From positions 193,428 through 257,427 of the forward strand of contig WTPW01000369.1 in the NCBI GenBank assembly GCA_009809945.1: 64,000 bases of DNA. The letters are read 5' to 3'. A program made the position numbers and the translations under genes. This DNA comes from Gigaspora margarita (lineage: Eukaryota > Glomeromycota > Glomeromycetes > Diversisporales > Gigasporaceae). The notes below the pieces were generated by a model. The model was not told the DNA's origin and searched no databases. It was given only the letters and a program-made list of their open reading frames with translations. This document shows, in pieces, positions 1 through 13,305 of this stretch (positions are counted from its first letter, which is position 1; each line of letters opens with the position of its first letter).

Positions 1-165
1 ATTTTAATGTCATTTATAAAAATATTTTTTATGACTTGTCATTTTGCCATGGTTTTGTACAAAATTTTTTTATAATAAATGACATTGTCATTTTAAAATG
101 ACATATCATTTATTGTCATTTTCATAAAAATTTTTATGACCTTGTCATTTGCCAACACTGGCAGT
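1..165. mobile_element. hAT-like MITE, copy 1 (left end cut off by window)
   Basis: A short AT-rich element built of inverted TGACAT/ATGTCA and ATAAAAATTTTTAT palindromes. Its right end reads ..GCCAACACTGG, so on the other strand it starts CCAGTGTTGGC, the terminal motif common in hAT elements. A second copy in the same orientation lies at 28645-28812. The left end is outside the window, so no target duplication can be checked. Confidence 0.55.
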
Positions 166-1602
166 ATTTACTTTTTCCAAATTGGGAATACATCCTCGAA
201 CTAGAACTAGTACTATTATAAGTGAGTTTGTAGACCATATCCAAATAAACAATAAAGAATATAGTGGAATCTAGAGGGCATGTAAAAAATTTTTATTCAT
301 TCACACATAGTATTTTCCTTTGTACATATAATACTATAATAGGCTTTACTTATACAATATTATATAATTTTATCATTTAGTGTCTAGAGGCATTAGCACC
401 TTTATTGTCTATTTTTTTTGTTTTTTCTTTGGGTTCTTTATTTTATTTTTTCATTCTGAATGTATTTAGGTTTTTTTATTGGTATTTGTTTAGGTAGTTG
501 TGTTTTGCCCCTTTAATCTTTATCCTGTTTTATTCTTTTTTATTAGAAGCTCAGAGAAGAAGTTTTTGAAAAAGTAGATTATAAAGAGGATGCTAAGTAC
601 CTGGATTCATTCTTGAAGAAATATGCATAGAACTGCATGTATAGCTTGGATACTAACAAATATCAGTGCAACAATCATACTGGGCACTAGTGGAGTTGCT
701 GTGTAATAGCCTGCATTATCATTAAAACATAGTTTATATAATCACTAGTGTTATTTTAAACTTTTAATAAAAGTAGCATATAGTTATAAAATGAAAAAAA
801 GATATGAATTTCTATATTTTGTAGTAATTAACTAACAGGCACTTATATATTCTTTATATATAAATATGTAATCAAGTTTGGCTGCTATTATATTACTATT
901 TTGTACATTTTGTTAAAAAGTAAGAAATGGGTATATTCTAATATAAGAGTCAAGTCAATAAAATTATATAGCTTTGATTCTAAAACTTGATATGAAGAAT
1001 CACTATGTGGTGGTGCTTGACTAATTCTATCTAATGTAGTACTTAAGTTCATATTAAAATCTTTAGTTATTATATTTATTGGTTGGGTTTAATAGTTAGT
1101 AACCAGTTATTAAAAAAGTTTAGTCTTTCTTGTATATGAGGAAGAGTATAAATTTGGTTATATTAAATATCCTTTGTTTTACTTTATATTGGGTTGTAAT
1201 AATTCTACCCTCTTGTAGTATTTTGAAATTAGTAAACTTTTTATGTTTAATTCCTGTTAGTATTGCTGTTTTATCTGTCTATATAGGTTTATAAATCTAT
1301 TGTTGTTTAATAAGATATTGTGTTTTTTTATTTGTAAGATTAGTTTTTTGAAAAAATATAATATTAAATTTATAGAATTTTAGTAAAGTTAATGTTTGTT
1401 GTCTTTTGTATACATTGTTAAGTTCTTTTATATTAAGAGTTGCAATTTTAATTTTTTAATGAGTCATATAAATAAGTATATTAAAAAATATTGGTGTGAT
1501 TATGAGATTGTACTTTGTTCTGATTTGTATAAGGAGCAGAACATTTGGTATTATGGGCAGTTTCATTGTTATTATTTTTTTTGTTCTTTTTTTTTTTGCT
1601 TA
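166..1602. other. AT-rich non-coding stretch
   Basis: No reading frame with protein-like composition is visible on either strand. Stops are dense and the sequence is T-rich on the plus strand, with almost no CpG. A 74-codon open frame at 1396-1620 is low-complexity and runs into the next element; I do not call it a gene. Confidence 0.5.
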
Positions 1603-2142
1603 GGGGGTATCCATAAATAACGTTATACAAGAGGGGGAGGGAGTCACACAAAATATAATGTTTTTTTCAATAAGTAGGGGGTCAAAAAAATATAACATAA
1701 TTTTTTTTATAAAAATTTGTCTAAATTTTGATCCAGAGATCCAAATTGAATGATTTTGGTACCATTCAAATCGTCTCGAGGAGAGGATTTGAATGGTACC
1801 AAAATCATTTGATTTGGATCACTGGATCAAGAGTTATTACAAAATACTATTGGTCATATCTTTTCTTATAAAATTTATAAAATTACTATATAACCAATAG
1901 TTTTTTGTGGATAACTCTTGATCCAGTGACACAAATGAAATGATTTTGGTATCATTGGATTTGTCTCATAGAGACGAATTGAATTGTACTAAAATCATCC
2001 AAATCGGATCAGTGTGTCATAATATATCCAAGTTTTGTAAACTTTTATATATAAACAACGGATTTTAAAATTTTTTTTATATAGTCTAGAGGGGTCAAGA
2101 GCTACTATGTAGGGGTATATGACATTATTTATGGATGCCCCC
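1603..2142. mobile_element. 540-bp foldback MITE, family M1 copy 1
   Basis: Terminal inverted repeats begin GGGGGTATCCATAAATAA on the left and mirror ..TTATTTATGGATGCCCCC on the right. Inside are two nested hairpins around 1730-1860 and 1910-2030 with arms such as TGATTTTGGTACCATTCAAA, whose inverse follows about 30 bp later. Flanks TTGCTTA and TTGCTAG may be an imperfect target duplication. An opposite-orientation copy of about the same length lies at 24416-24932. No transposase is encoded. Confidence 0.75.
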
Positions 2143-3493
2143 TTGCTAGAGTAAATACTAGCTCTTTTTGTATTTTGTCTGCATTTATATTATCTATATT
2201 GGCATTTACTATAACTAAGTCTTCTTAATTTGTCTTTCTTAGTGTTTTAAGATCTGTCATGTTATACTTTATTTCACTAATTTGGATAATAGAGATCTTC
2301 TTGATTACTTGTCATATATTTTGTATTTTTGGTTCTATTTGAGGTGAGATAGTTTTCTCTTGATTTAATAATCTCTGATCGTCAAAGACCATAATGAAAA
2401 TCATAGTGAAAGAATTTGATAATAGTTTCTAAATCTAATTATATGTCAATGTGGCCTGATTCTGCAATATGACAAATAAAATTTTGTTTACGTCTGTACA
2501 AAATTAAAAAGATGTGATTTTAAAATTTTAAAAAAATTTTTAATTTACAAAATCAAATAAAAACATTATCACAATCAATAATTGGTAACTTATCTCAACT
2601 ATTATATGAATATATAGTTTCAACTGGGCGGTGAAGCTTCCAACATGTACAATTCTAGTTTATAAAAAATTTAGGGTGCTTACGTTGATTGTTGCTGTAC
2701 AGATAGGTCGCGTGTTTTTCGTCGGCAGCAATCTCATTATTTATTGAATAATTTCTTGTTATCTGGCATGATCCGTATATCATACCAGATAACTAGTTTA
2801 TCTGGCAGGTATGACGTATATACTTACGAAAAGAAATTTTATATTACTTTTGCAGATTTTATATTAAAATTGATAAGAATTTGTCACATGATTTTAATAA
2901 AAATTTGCGGAAACAATGTAAAATTTTTTCCGTCAGTGTTTACATAGTACTGTACATGCCGGATAAGTGATATAATCCGTCATGCACCAGCACTGGATCT
3001 TTATAATTTAGATACAGTAGATATAGATGCTGGGACTCTAACCCGGAAAAATGCTTAGCACTGGACAATGTTTGACAGTATATAAAAAATTTTTATTCCA
3101 TTTAACTGAAATATAAATGAAGTAATATCTTTGCAAAATAACTTTACGATATAATTACTAGTCAGAGAAAAAATGACAAAAATTCTGACTGAAAAAGTTA
3201 CGAATAACATCATCGGTTTGTAAAAAAATATTGAAAAATTTAATCTTTTATAAATTATTGTTATATACTAGCCAAATCACATATAATTTTGGTCAGAAAT
3301 ATAAGCTTAACATGAGCTATCATTCTATAGTAGCATAACCTAAAGAAATATTTGACATTATCATATTTATAAATTTTATTTAATAAAAATGTTTAAGGAA
3401 ATATTATCTTATAATGTTTATTCATTTGGTAATATTAATACTGTAAAATACACATTTCTCTCAATTATTTAACATTAGTAAGAAGCATCATCT
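2143..3493. other. intergenic, AT-rich; small palindromes
   Basis: No gene is supported. Around 2752-2815 the motif TTATCTGGCATGATCC and its inverse ATACCAGATAA form short hairpins. CpG becomes more frequent from about 2690 onward than in the preceding element-rich part. The last few hundred bases are the 3' flank of the reductoisomerase gene. Confidence 0.45.
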
Positions 3494-5083
3494 TTAATTA
3501 CTTTTTTTTTCAGGACGAAGTTTTCGCACAACTTTACCAGTTCTCCAAATCTCGCTTTCTCTATAAAGCATCATTTAAAATTTAAATATAGATAATCACT
3601 ATATTAAATTAGAAAACATTATATAAAAAAATACCTAATTTCTTTTAACTCTTCTTCTAAATCTTCTGCATACGTAGGCGAAGAATTTTTTTCTAATACT
3701 CGGCGTGTTTCAGATCCATCAGCAACTGAAGAGTACAATTTCTCAAAGACGGGTTTGTTAGCTTCGTAAAAATGTTTATACCAATCGAGTGCACCACGTC
3801 GCGCCGTCGTCGAACAGGCATCATACATCCTTCAATTTATATAATTTAGTTGATAATATATTATAATACAAAATTTAATTTTCAGTACCAGTCCATGCCA
3901 TTTTGACCAATTAAAGGATAAAGGGATTGGGTAGCTTCTTCCACAGTTTCATTAAAAGCTTCAGAAGGAGGATGCCCACGAGCTCGTAGTACTTCATATT
4001 GAGCAAGGAATAAACCTTGGATTGCACCCAAAAGTACACCTCGTTCCCCAACAAGATCGGCAAAGACCTCTCTTTGAAAAGTTGTTTCATATAAATATGC
4101 AGATCCGATGGCTACTCCAAATGCTACTGCCTTATCAATAGCATCACCTGATATATCTTGAAATATAGCAACAGATGAATTCATGCCACGACCATCAAGG
4201 AAAAGTGAACGAAGAGTTTTTCCAGAACTAAAGTGTTCAAATTATGTGACATATAAAACAAGTCATTAATATTGATATATGTAAAGTGCAAAATATATAT
4301 ATGGTTTACCCTTTTGGTGCTACCATGATTACATCAATGTCTGTTGGTGGAATGACATTTGTATACTCTTTATAAACTATTGAAAACCCATGGCAAAAAC
4401 ATAAAGTCTTTCCTTTTGTCAAATGCTTGATGAATTGAGGCCAAAGTTCCTTTTGAGCCGCATCAGAAAGAAGATTGTTGATAATTGTTCCTCTTTCGAG
4501 AGCATCATTAATTGAAAAAAGATCCTTCCCGGGTTGCTTTGATATGTAATTTAACGATTGAACAAATTAATTATGCCAATATCGAACAAGGTGGAGGTTT
4601 ATAAAGAATTTTAACACACCCAACCATCTTTTAAGGCTTTATTCCAACTATTGCCTCCTTCTCTCACACCAACGATCACGTTTAATCCATTATCCCTTGC
4701 ATTCAAACTTTGCCCATTTCCTTGTGATCCATAACCAATCATAGCAATAGTGTCATTTTTGAAAAATTTCTGATATTTTTCTTTTGGCCAATCTGAACTT
4801 TCATATACTTTTTCCTTCACACCACAAAAATCAAGAGTTTGAATCTTCCTGATTTGCTGCGGTAAGAAGTATTTAGAAACAGCATGCTTAAATTTGATTT
4901 TAAAAAAATCATTAGCTAAATTCATACATTACTTGATGATAAATAGATAATTGAAATTACTTTGACAGTTGGAATTTTAATTTCTGAACTCAATGATGTC
5001 GAAAAATTCCTCATGCGACTAAATTGTAGGAAAGCTTTTAACGTATGAGGGAATGACCGAGTTAAAATGAATGAAGAATTCAT
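3494..5083 (-). CDS. ILV5: ketol-acid reductoisomerase, mitochondrial
   Basis: Converts acetolactate or acetohydroxybutyrate to the dihydroxy acid using NADPH and Mg2+ (valine/isoleucine synthesis, mitochondrial matrix). Six exons, read from the high coordinate: 5083-4961, 4856-4620, 4536-4310, 4227-3889, 3829-3635, 3560-3494. All junctions are GT/AG and keep frame, giving 395 aa, the usual length of fungal class I enzymes. Residues 1-41 (exon 1) are Ser/Arg/Phe-rich and lack acids until near the end, fitting a mitochondrial presequence. GYGSQG at 82-87 is the NADPH loop; Asp253 and Glu257 in DLVGE are the metal ligands; [12 protein letters not shown] and [16 protein letters not shown] are family signatures. 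A second in-frame acceptor could add about 10 residues to the start of exon 2. Family assignment is very secure; exact intron 1 borders less so. Confidence 0.96.
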
Positions 5084-6117
5084 CTTAATTTTGATTTTGG
5101 CCTAATTTTACATCAACGTTGGTTTTAAATAGTGATGTGAGAGAATCATTTCTATAACTGTAATGATAATGCAGGCGATTTCGCCGCTTATGATTATAAT
5201 ACATAAAAGCTGATCACAATCTAGTTGGCCCAATAAAATGATATGCGCCAACTACATTTATCCATCTTGACCAGTCTCGAATATTCCATTTTAAGATTTC
5301 TATATATAATCTATGCGCATGTTTCTCCAAAAATTTTTATCAAATTTGGTTATACGTGTTTGTTTAGGTTTTAAAGTTTAATTCCATATTTGATATAATG
5401 ATTTAATCACGATATTTTCATTTATATATTCTATTGTCGTGAAGAATAAATACTATAAGCTGTGTATATTCTCATACTATGGGTGAATAAAAGGTATAAA
5501 AAACACCATGAAGAAGCAGTTTTACGATTAGTGTTTACAGTCGATAATTATTTATTTGACCAAATCGACCAGTCGACTTTTTTAGTACTATATTTATAAA
5601 CACAACTGGTTTACAATTAAGAATCCTGATTTCAAATACATTCTTTAAAATAAATAAAGTTTAAACAAAAGTCATCTTTTATATCGTCCGGTATGTCGAA
5701 ATTAATCAAAAATGTACCGGTACAGTTTCTATCCTATTTTATATCGACGATTACGCACTTTGTGAACAATACCGACAAGCTTTTTTTTATAAAAAAAAAA
5801 CATTATTTCATCATATAATAAAATGATAAAGATGTCGAGTGGTTTTTACTCACACCCATTGAATCAACAAATCTAAATAAAAATATAAATACAATAAATA
5901 TATCGATAAAAATGGTCATTTTAGCAGAGATATCGTGCTATCCACAAACTCGAATATGCCATCGATATTCAATGGTATTGTATCATTTTTCTTTTACACC
6001 AAATATCCAATCGCATCATCAAATTTCCATTTATTATTCCAAAACCTATTGAACAAACGGTTTATCAATAAAGATATTTGTCATTTATCAATAAAGATAT
6101 TTGTCATTCGAGAAAAA
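5084..6117. other. intergenic between ILV5 and hydrolase gene
   Basis: About 1 kb between the ILV5 start and the end of the upstream gene, both on the minus strand. It must hold the ILV5 promoter and the hydrolase 3' end. No coding sequence or clear element is seen. Confidence 0.5.
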
Positions 6118-9100
6118 TTAGGTAAAAAATACAGACCCAGCACCGAGCAATCCACCAGCACCTTTCCATGGAGATTCAGGTCCCACAATTACCCAATCTG
6201 GAATAGGAACTCCTGTTCTCTTAGGAAATAATTTGGTAACTTGGTCAAGACCTTTATGATCTGTACCAGCTAGAATCAAGGCTAAATGGTTTGTTTTATA
6301 AGGATGAAGGAATAGGATACCTATAAAAAAAAAAGAAAAAATTATGAGTGTCTTTATTTGAAGAAAAAAAAAATGCTGAGACAAAAACGTACCACTTCCA
6401 GCTTCATAAAATTTTTTATGTTTTAGACTAAACGAACCATCCTTATGAAATTTCACTAAAGGCAGAAAATAGAAATATATGTAAAGAAATAAATTTTTTA
6501 AACAAATTAAATACCGGTAAATGCATTCCTACCTTCATTAAATTTGTTTAATAAAAGTCGTGTGACATAATTTTCATATGAACCTCCCAATAAAATCAAA
6601 TTTCCTTTAATATTATCCATCAATTTATGTTTTTTTGTTATCAACTCTAAGTCTGTCAAAATTTCGGCATCTCCCCTTCCATAAAGGTACCAACTATGTG
6701 CAATTTCTTGAGCAACTTCAAAGAACTTATCAAAGTGATTATTTTGGTTCCTCTTAATGGTTCCAATAACTATTTTTAATGGTTGTGTAGATTCAAGAAT
6801 TGTTGCTGCAGGGCCATAAGTCGCTGGATTTTTCTCTTTTTTGTGCCATAAGCAACCGTTACGAAACTATTAAATTAAATGAAACATGAATGTGCAAAAA
6901 TTATTATTTTAACAAACAAATTTGAAAAATTTGAAATAGTATATTACCACCCATTTATTTTTATATTTTTGAAAGTGTCCATCCAGAAGAATGTGCCCAT
7001 CCAGTAGAAAACCATTAGAACCAAAAATTTTTCCGTCAATTATAATTTTTTCTGCGTTTAGACTTTCAGCTTGATATTTTAAATTATTAACAAATTTAAA
7101 TCTACGAATGTTGGAGGTTTTGATATACCATATTGTTCGACCATTTAATGATTTTTCAATTCGTACATGAAGTTTACCTAATCTTAAAAAATAAAATAAA
7201 CAAAATTAAAAAATGATAACACAAAGCTTATACAGTATATTCAAATATTAATTACCTGAATGGAATTTTCAATTGTTCAATTTGAATTCCACACTTACTA
7301 CCAAAGCTTGCGGGATTCAATAAGGTTATAGTAAATTTTTTTGAACATGAATTATTCAAATTATTGAATTTTAAATTGTCACTCATGAATTCTTGCATCA
7401 CATCATCGCTCATAACATTATCAAACCAATGTCCTTGACCAGGTACTTCAGAAAGTCTAAGTTTGAAAAATAGATTAAAATATTTCTTAGAAATTAATAT
7501 GAAAAAAATATAATATTAATTACTTGATTGCTTGTGGATCTCTAGAATGCTCATCAACAAGGCGGACAAGCATACGAGAATGTAGAGGTGGAACATTATC
7601 ATCGTCTGCGCCAGTCCTTGCTAATATTGGTATACCAACCTATAAAAAATATATTGAATAAAATGTCTTGGCGTATATTCTGTATTATAAATTATTCTAA
7701 CAAAATGTGTTATATTTACCACATTTGAAGTATACAAATCGTTATTATATTCGGCAATTGATGATTCAAGGATCTTTTTACGTAAAATTCAAAAGAATTT
7801 AAAAATAAAATACCAGTCCACTATAATGGCAATTAATAGTTTTGTTACCTACTCCTTTAAGTATAGGGTCTAAATGAGCATCGCTATTCCAATAATAGGG
7901 TACATAACTCTGAATTTTAGTATATGCAGCAGCCGGAGTTCCTGAACAGGTAATTAAAATCAATAAACTAAACCTTTATTAGAACTTGAAATATTATTGA
8001 AAATATACCTGCAATCACTGAATCTGGAAAGTGAGTCATAAAAAACCATGCTCCTTGACCACCATTGGAGTGACCTTTGATATTTAAATAGTAAATAAAT
8101 AGTTGTATAAGATAAAAAAATATATTTGTAAAATCAACCAACCAGAGATGAGTAACCTATCAGAATCTGGCAAGAAAAATGAATTTTGATGTTTTGGTAC
8201 ACCCGGCATAAATTTTTCCAATGCTTTTATAGTCGTTTGTATATTCTTTAAGCTAGGGCCATGCCAATCATATCCCCATGGTGTTCTTCCAGTAGGAAAA
8301 AGAACCTTTGCAATAATAAATAACAATCAATCACACGAGTTTAAATAGGATTAATAAGCTTTCAAAACTACAAGTACGTACCCATGCGTTTTGTTGTCTT
8401 TTATAAGCGTTTATCCAAAATTCAGATTGAGTTTCGACACCCGCGCCATGCAAACCCACTAAAATGGGACACTTATAAGGATGACATGGTCCCAAAGGAG
8501 GAATTGCCATTGCTTTGTTTAGATATAGAAACATTATAGTAATTATCTTCACGATATCTTGTGTAAAGTTTGTTCAAATACATAAACCATAAAATGTATA
8601 TATATATACCATATTGCACAGTGGCGTCAAAATCCTTGAATGTGAATTTGTACACATCACCGAAATTTTTGTTGCTTATTGAAATTACTTCCGTAGTTTT
8701 ATGCCAGTAAGCAATTCTTTTTTCTGTTTGAGAAAGAACTAGAAATTGCAATTGAAATGATAATGGCATCCCATTGGGTACTTTTGACTCAGTATTTAAA
8801 CATATTTTGATATTTCGTTGCTGAGATGGAGCAATACGAATGCCGACTTTCGAATCAACAAAAGTTTTGCCGCAAGTGAGTGATGCAGTCATCTATTAAT
8901 ATAACTTCAAATGTTAAACAAGTAAATTAATCGATTGCTTAGAAATTTAATGAAATAAATTGAAAATATACATTAACATTGTTATTAATCACATAGACCT
9001 GCGAGACAGTGATCCAAGATTTTTCTTGAGTATTCAAAATCGCAATGCTAACAAAATTTCCAGCCAAAAAACCGTCCACCAAATCAGGAACAAGTACAGT

Positions 9101-10348
9101 GCGATCCAACACCATAGCACCAACTTGACTTAATTCTAATTTTCTTATAAAGCATCGAAATCGAATGTTCGGTGGAATACTCCCGCCAAATATCCGGATT
9201 TCATTTACTAGACGAACATTGATTACGTGCTTTCCAGGACGAAGATAAAGAACATGCCAAGATTTCCTGTACCCATACCAATCACCAAATAGCCTTCGGT
9301 CATCCACATAAAAATCTCCAATATTTTGACATTGAACTAAAACTGGAATAGAATCAGATTCATCCTTAAGATCCGAATTTAAAAGCTCAAAATATCCTCT
9401 TGCCCACATTTGGAACTGATTTATCGCCCAACCGAACGGATCTCTATTAAATTTCCATCTATCAATAATTAAAATCATTTATCAATGATCACTATTAACA
9501 TACGGCGGGTGATGAAAAATAGTACAGCAAATTACCTCATATTTTTAAAATGTACAGGTCCAACAGAACCATCCATATTTGTCAGGATAGTTGACCATTT
9601 TACTGTCCCATTATCTGCCAACTCTGAAGGAAATGATTGTGTTTCTGAAAAACTCAAATTTTTAAAGCCACCTTTATCATAAAAAATATTAGATAGATTA
9701 TTTATATGAATTGCATCAGATACAACATTAGAAAACAGTTCAAAATGTAACTTATAATTACCGTAAGCTTCCAAAGGATCCGCACCAAAATCTTGTTCAC
9801 GTGTTCCAGTAGGGAATGGACCCAAGAGCTGTACCAAGAATCGAATAAATAAATAAATAAATCTTTATTGTATACGACTTAAATTTTGAGATTAGAATCA
9901 ATGAATTTCTAGAAACATTTATTTAAACTCTAAATTTTTTTCTAATTTATAAAATCAAGTTCTCTATTAAAAATCAAAGAATGCTAAGTAGTTTATTTGT
10001 TCTGAAACTTTTTTGGGTACTTTTAATTTGTTATAAAATATAAAACCAGAATATTGTGAAAATTTTTTTATGATGATGCTCGGTGAATGTTCGATTAAGA
10101 AAACTTGTCGGTAATTTGTTCATCGATTCTAACCTCTAAATTAAAATCCTGGTGTACGATAATTAGATACAAACCTCCCAAGTTTTTGGTATCAATCCGA
10201 TATTAACATCTTCCTTAATGATATGCGGGGAGATTTTGAGGAAGGGAATTTGCGTAGCTAATCCTTTCGGGAATAGGAAAGTTGCTGCAAGGATGAACAA
10301 TAATAGTAATATCGATTTTGATAAATTATTTAAGATATTTCTGTACAT
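6118..10348 (-). CDS. secreted alpha/beta-hydrolase, S9 prolyl-oligopeptidase type
   Basis: Fifteen exons can be chained in frame with GT/AG junctions: 10348-10175, 9828-9536, 9458-8972, 8892-8610, 8512-8382, 8305-8143, 8074-8009, 7941-7853, 7773-7720, 7639-7524, 7456-7256, 7182-6948, 6866-6533, 6455-6393, 6320-6118, total 963 aa. Residues about 12-27 are a hydrophobic signal peptide or anchor. The N-terminal half is beta-rich with no known motif; LLGPFPTGTREQDFG opens it. The hydrolase core carries an oxyanion-type HGAG segment (VGLHGAG), the nucleophile elbow GHSNGGQ with Ser513, an acid in GADDDNVPP (592-594) and His628 in GQGHWFDN. A C-terminal half ending DWVIVGPESPWKGAG resembles the long secreted fungal proteins of this family. 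Substrate is unknown: peptidase or esterase are both possible. Exon 8 uses an unusual donor (GTAGGT) chosen to keep frame. Confidence 0.88.
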
Positions 10349-11139
10349 GATGTTTATGAGTTATAAAATTTGCTTGCGTTATGCATATATATATTGTTGA
10401 TTAAGCTTTATCAGATGTTGAATTTACTAATATACGTAAATCAAATCTTTCCCTACTTCAATACTATTATACAAATAATGAACGTTGTGATCAAAATGAT
10501 GACCATATGTATCAATATTTGCTGTAGTTTGACGCCAGATATAAGGAGAATTGTGACACGATCCGCAAGATGCAGCAAAGCACCCATTAGGAACTTTCGC
10601 ATGATTGGCTGATAATTTCTATTTAACGAAAAGCTCGCCAACAAAGTGACGGGTCGATTATTATCGCGAGATCAGATGATTTTATTGAAAAAAAATTTTT
10701 CAGGGTAATAATGATTTAATTAAGGGATTTAAACATATATAATTTATAACGATCTATATGCTTTATGAAAAAAGATAGTTTTCACTTATAAGCTATCTTA
10801 CAATATAATTAGTATTCTTTATTATAACAACCCATTTTTATTATTTCATAATTTTATAATATTTATTTTTTTTTTTCATTTTCGTCAAAAACCTTTGAAG
10901 TATCTTATTTTGAAAATGACGTTTTGAGACTATCGACGAAATCAAACTCGAAATTTGATTGGTCAACATTTCACGTTATTATCTACATAAACTTAATGCT
11001 AAGTTTCTTTTGCATTGTAGTATAAGCCAAATATAATGGCTATACATTTAACATTTAATTATTCTCATCTATCTATTTATTAAATATAGATTGAATTGTC
11101 AAACAATTTAAAAGGTCTAAACTGAATTCGCTTTCAAGA
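10349..11139. other. intergenic, promoter side of hydrolase gene
   Basis: No gene seen. Short open frames here overlap the hydrolase first exon in other frames or are low-complexity. Confidence 0.45.
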
Positions 11140-11532
11140 ACAATGTTTAAAATTACCTTGCACGAGATGCACATGTGCAAGTAGTTCGAAATCTATATGC
11201 ACAAGTGTGCAATTAAATTAAATAAGGAGCTTGCGCAAAAAAATAACTTGCAAGAGAAATTTTAAAATTTTATTGCACAAAAGTTAGTCTAAATATGAGA
11301 TAGGATAAAAATGGTCCAAAAAACTCTGAAAGGAAAATGAATGAACATAAAAAACGAGTAAGGTTGAGCTTAAATTTTGAGAAAATATCTGAAATATCCC
11401 AGATATATCGATATAGTAATTTTATATCATTCAGAGATAATAAATGTGTGCACATAAAAATAAAATTTATGTGCACAAGTGTGCAATTATTAGTTGGTTT
11501 ATGCAATCAAAACCTCTGAATTTTAAACACTG
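11140..11532. mobile_element. non-autonomous element with CCAGTGTTTAAAATT ends, copy 1
   Basis: The left end reads ATGTTTAAAATTACCTTGCA; the right end is GAATTTTAAACACTGG, its inverse. Inner repeats of the type TGCACAAGTGTGCAATTA occur near both ends. A shorter relative with the same ends is at 19798-19960. There is no coding capacity; the terminal CAGTGTT is hAT-like. Confidence 0.55.
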
Positions 11533-11930
11533 GTTCGAACCCAATCATTTCTTAGAGGTTTTTTTTTTACATATGTTAATATATATAGTCTCTTGATGAT
11601 GGCTAAATGGTATTTAAATTTCATTTAGAAATGTAAAGAGGCTAATTTTCACTTTATTCTTATTTTCTAACTAGATATTATTTTAAGGATTGATTATAAA
11701 ATATTGATCACAGTTCCGAGATAAAATGTGATTTTGATTTTGTTTATATAAACCAATTAGTTTGCTACTACTGTTTACATTTATGTCAAAGTTTCTGCTA
11801 TGCTTAGGTATCTTTAGTTCTGTTAAAATTTGATAGTCTTCTCGTCATTTTTTAAAAACTTCAGAGTACTTCTGCTGACCGTTTTTCTGAATCTTTATTT
11901 AAACATTGTTTTATCAGGTTCACATAACAT
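11533..11930. other. AT-rich non-coding stretch
   Basis: No gene, repeat or palindrome that I can support. Confidence 0.4.
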
Positions 11931-11934
11931 TGTG

Positions 11935-12200
11935 AAGCTTCGTTGGCAGTGGAATGCAAGAACCCTTGGTAAAATTTTTTGGGCACCGCAGCTGCAGGAG
12001 CAGTGCAAAGACCCTCGTCAGACTCCACAACTACAGTGGCGTTGCAAGGATTTAGTAGTGAATTTTGGGCTCTACGGCTGCAATGGCAGTGTAAGGACCC
12101 TTGGTAGCAGTTTTCTGGCTCACGGCTGCAGGAGCATTGCGTGGACTCGCATTAGTGAATAGTCAGGTTTAATGGCTGCAACAGAAGTGCAAGGTTTTTA
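11935..12200. repeat. degenerate GC-richer minisatellite
   Basis: Four to five diverged tandem units of about 50-60 bp share the theme GGCTGCAGGAGCAGTGCAAG, then GACCCTTGGTAG, then TTTTGGGCTC. Clearest starts are near 11985, 12070, 12122 and 12172. It is markedly more GC- and CpG-rich than its surroundings. An open frame of about 110 codons crosses it, but the repeat explains the composition. Confidence 0.6.
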
Positions 12201-12384
12201 CAGAGCTTAAAGTTCGTCCTGAAATAGATATCTCAGGTGACATTCCGATTCTCTTTTACTACTTGTACATCTATTTGTCCACTTTCCTGCTTTGGTTTCT
12301 CGAAATAGAAGTGCAAGTATTAAGATCTTAAGGATTCAGGGAATTTTGAAGGCTGAGAGATCAGTGGGTTATGACCAGTGTTAG

Positions 12385-12529
12385 ATATCTAATGTTTTCA
12401 GTGTTCTCAAGAACATTTAAAAAATATGAGAACATTGTATTTGAAAATTATGTTCTCTTTTGAGAACAAACTAAGAACATAATATTTATAGTTTATGCTC
12501 TCATATAATATATAGAAAATATATAATTT

Positions 12530-12567
<38 letters not shown>

Positions 12568-12652
12568 GAACATTAAAATGTTTATAAGAACATATAATAA
12601 TCAATTTATGTTCTCAAAGAACAAAAAAAAATTTTCTGATATTTAATACTAC
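12385..12652. mobile_element. MITE-like element containing (ATT)n microsatellite
   Basis: Ends CAGTGTTAGATATCTAATG and, inverted, GTAGTATTAAATATCAGAA are loosely similar. Inside are several GTTCTC/GAGAAC inverted pairs and a pure ATT triplet run at about 12533-12566. No coding capacity. Confidence 0.4.
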
Positions 12653-13039
12653 CATGTTGGGAGGATGCTTGGATTTAGCCTAGTAAATTGAGATCTAGTT
12701 ATAGAGGTGCTATTTGTAACCTAATAGGATCTATAACATCTTTAAAGGCCAGAGTTTTCATTCTGTGGAGATCAACAGATGCCAGAAGCCCACTATATTA
12801 TTCAGACCTTGTGACTGAGTTAACACATTTCTTTGCTGAATACATTACCTGTGGTATTCCCTAGCCTTTCCAATCTATGTATTGGTAAGTCTACCAACTT
12901 TGTGATATCCTGGGTATGGATAGGAATTAGCTTTATGATTTAGTCAACTAAATCAACTAAACATAATTAATAAAAAATAAAAATAATATATAAAAAATAA
13001 AAAAGCTCAAAAACTAATAATAAATGATGTATTACATAT
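12653..13039. other. AT-rich non-coding stretch
   Basis: No gene or repeat that I can support; sequence is CpG-poor. Confidence 0.4.
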
Positions 13040-13305
13040 AGGGTTCCAAAGTTTGATTCAGGTTTGATTTGAGTTTAATCAAACCCCAAATCAAACCAAA
13101 CTCAAACTATAAATTTTATAAAGTTTGAAATCAAACCAAACTCAAATAAAAAAATAGCAAACCCAAATTTTATACAAAGTTTGATTTGAATTTGACTTGA
13201 AGTTTGCAAACTAGTTTTGAGTTTGAATAATATATATATATTTTTAAATTTTAAACAAGTTTTTTAATTATAACTTTGTATTTATTTGTTTAAAATATAA
13301 AAATA

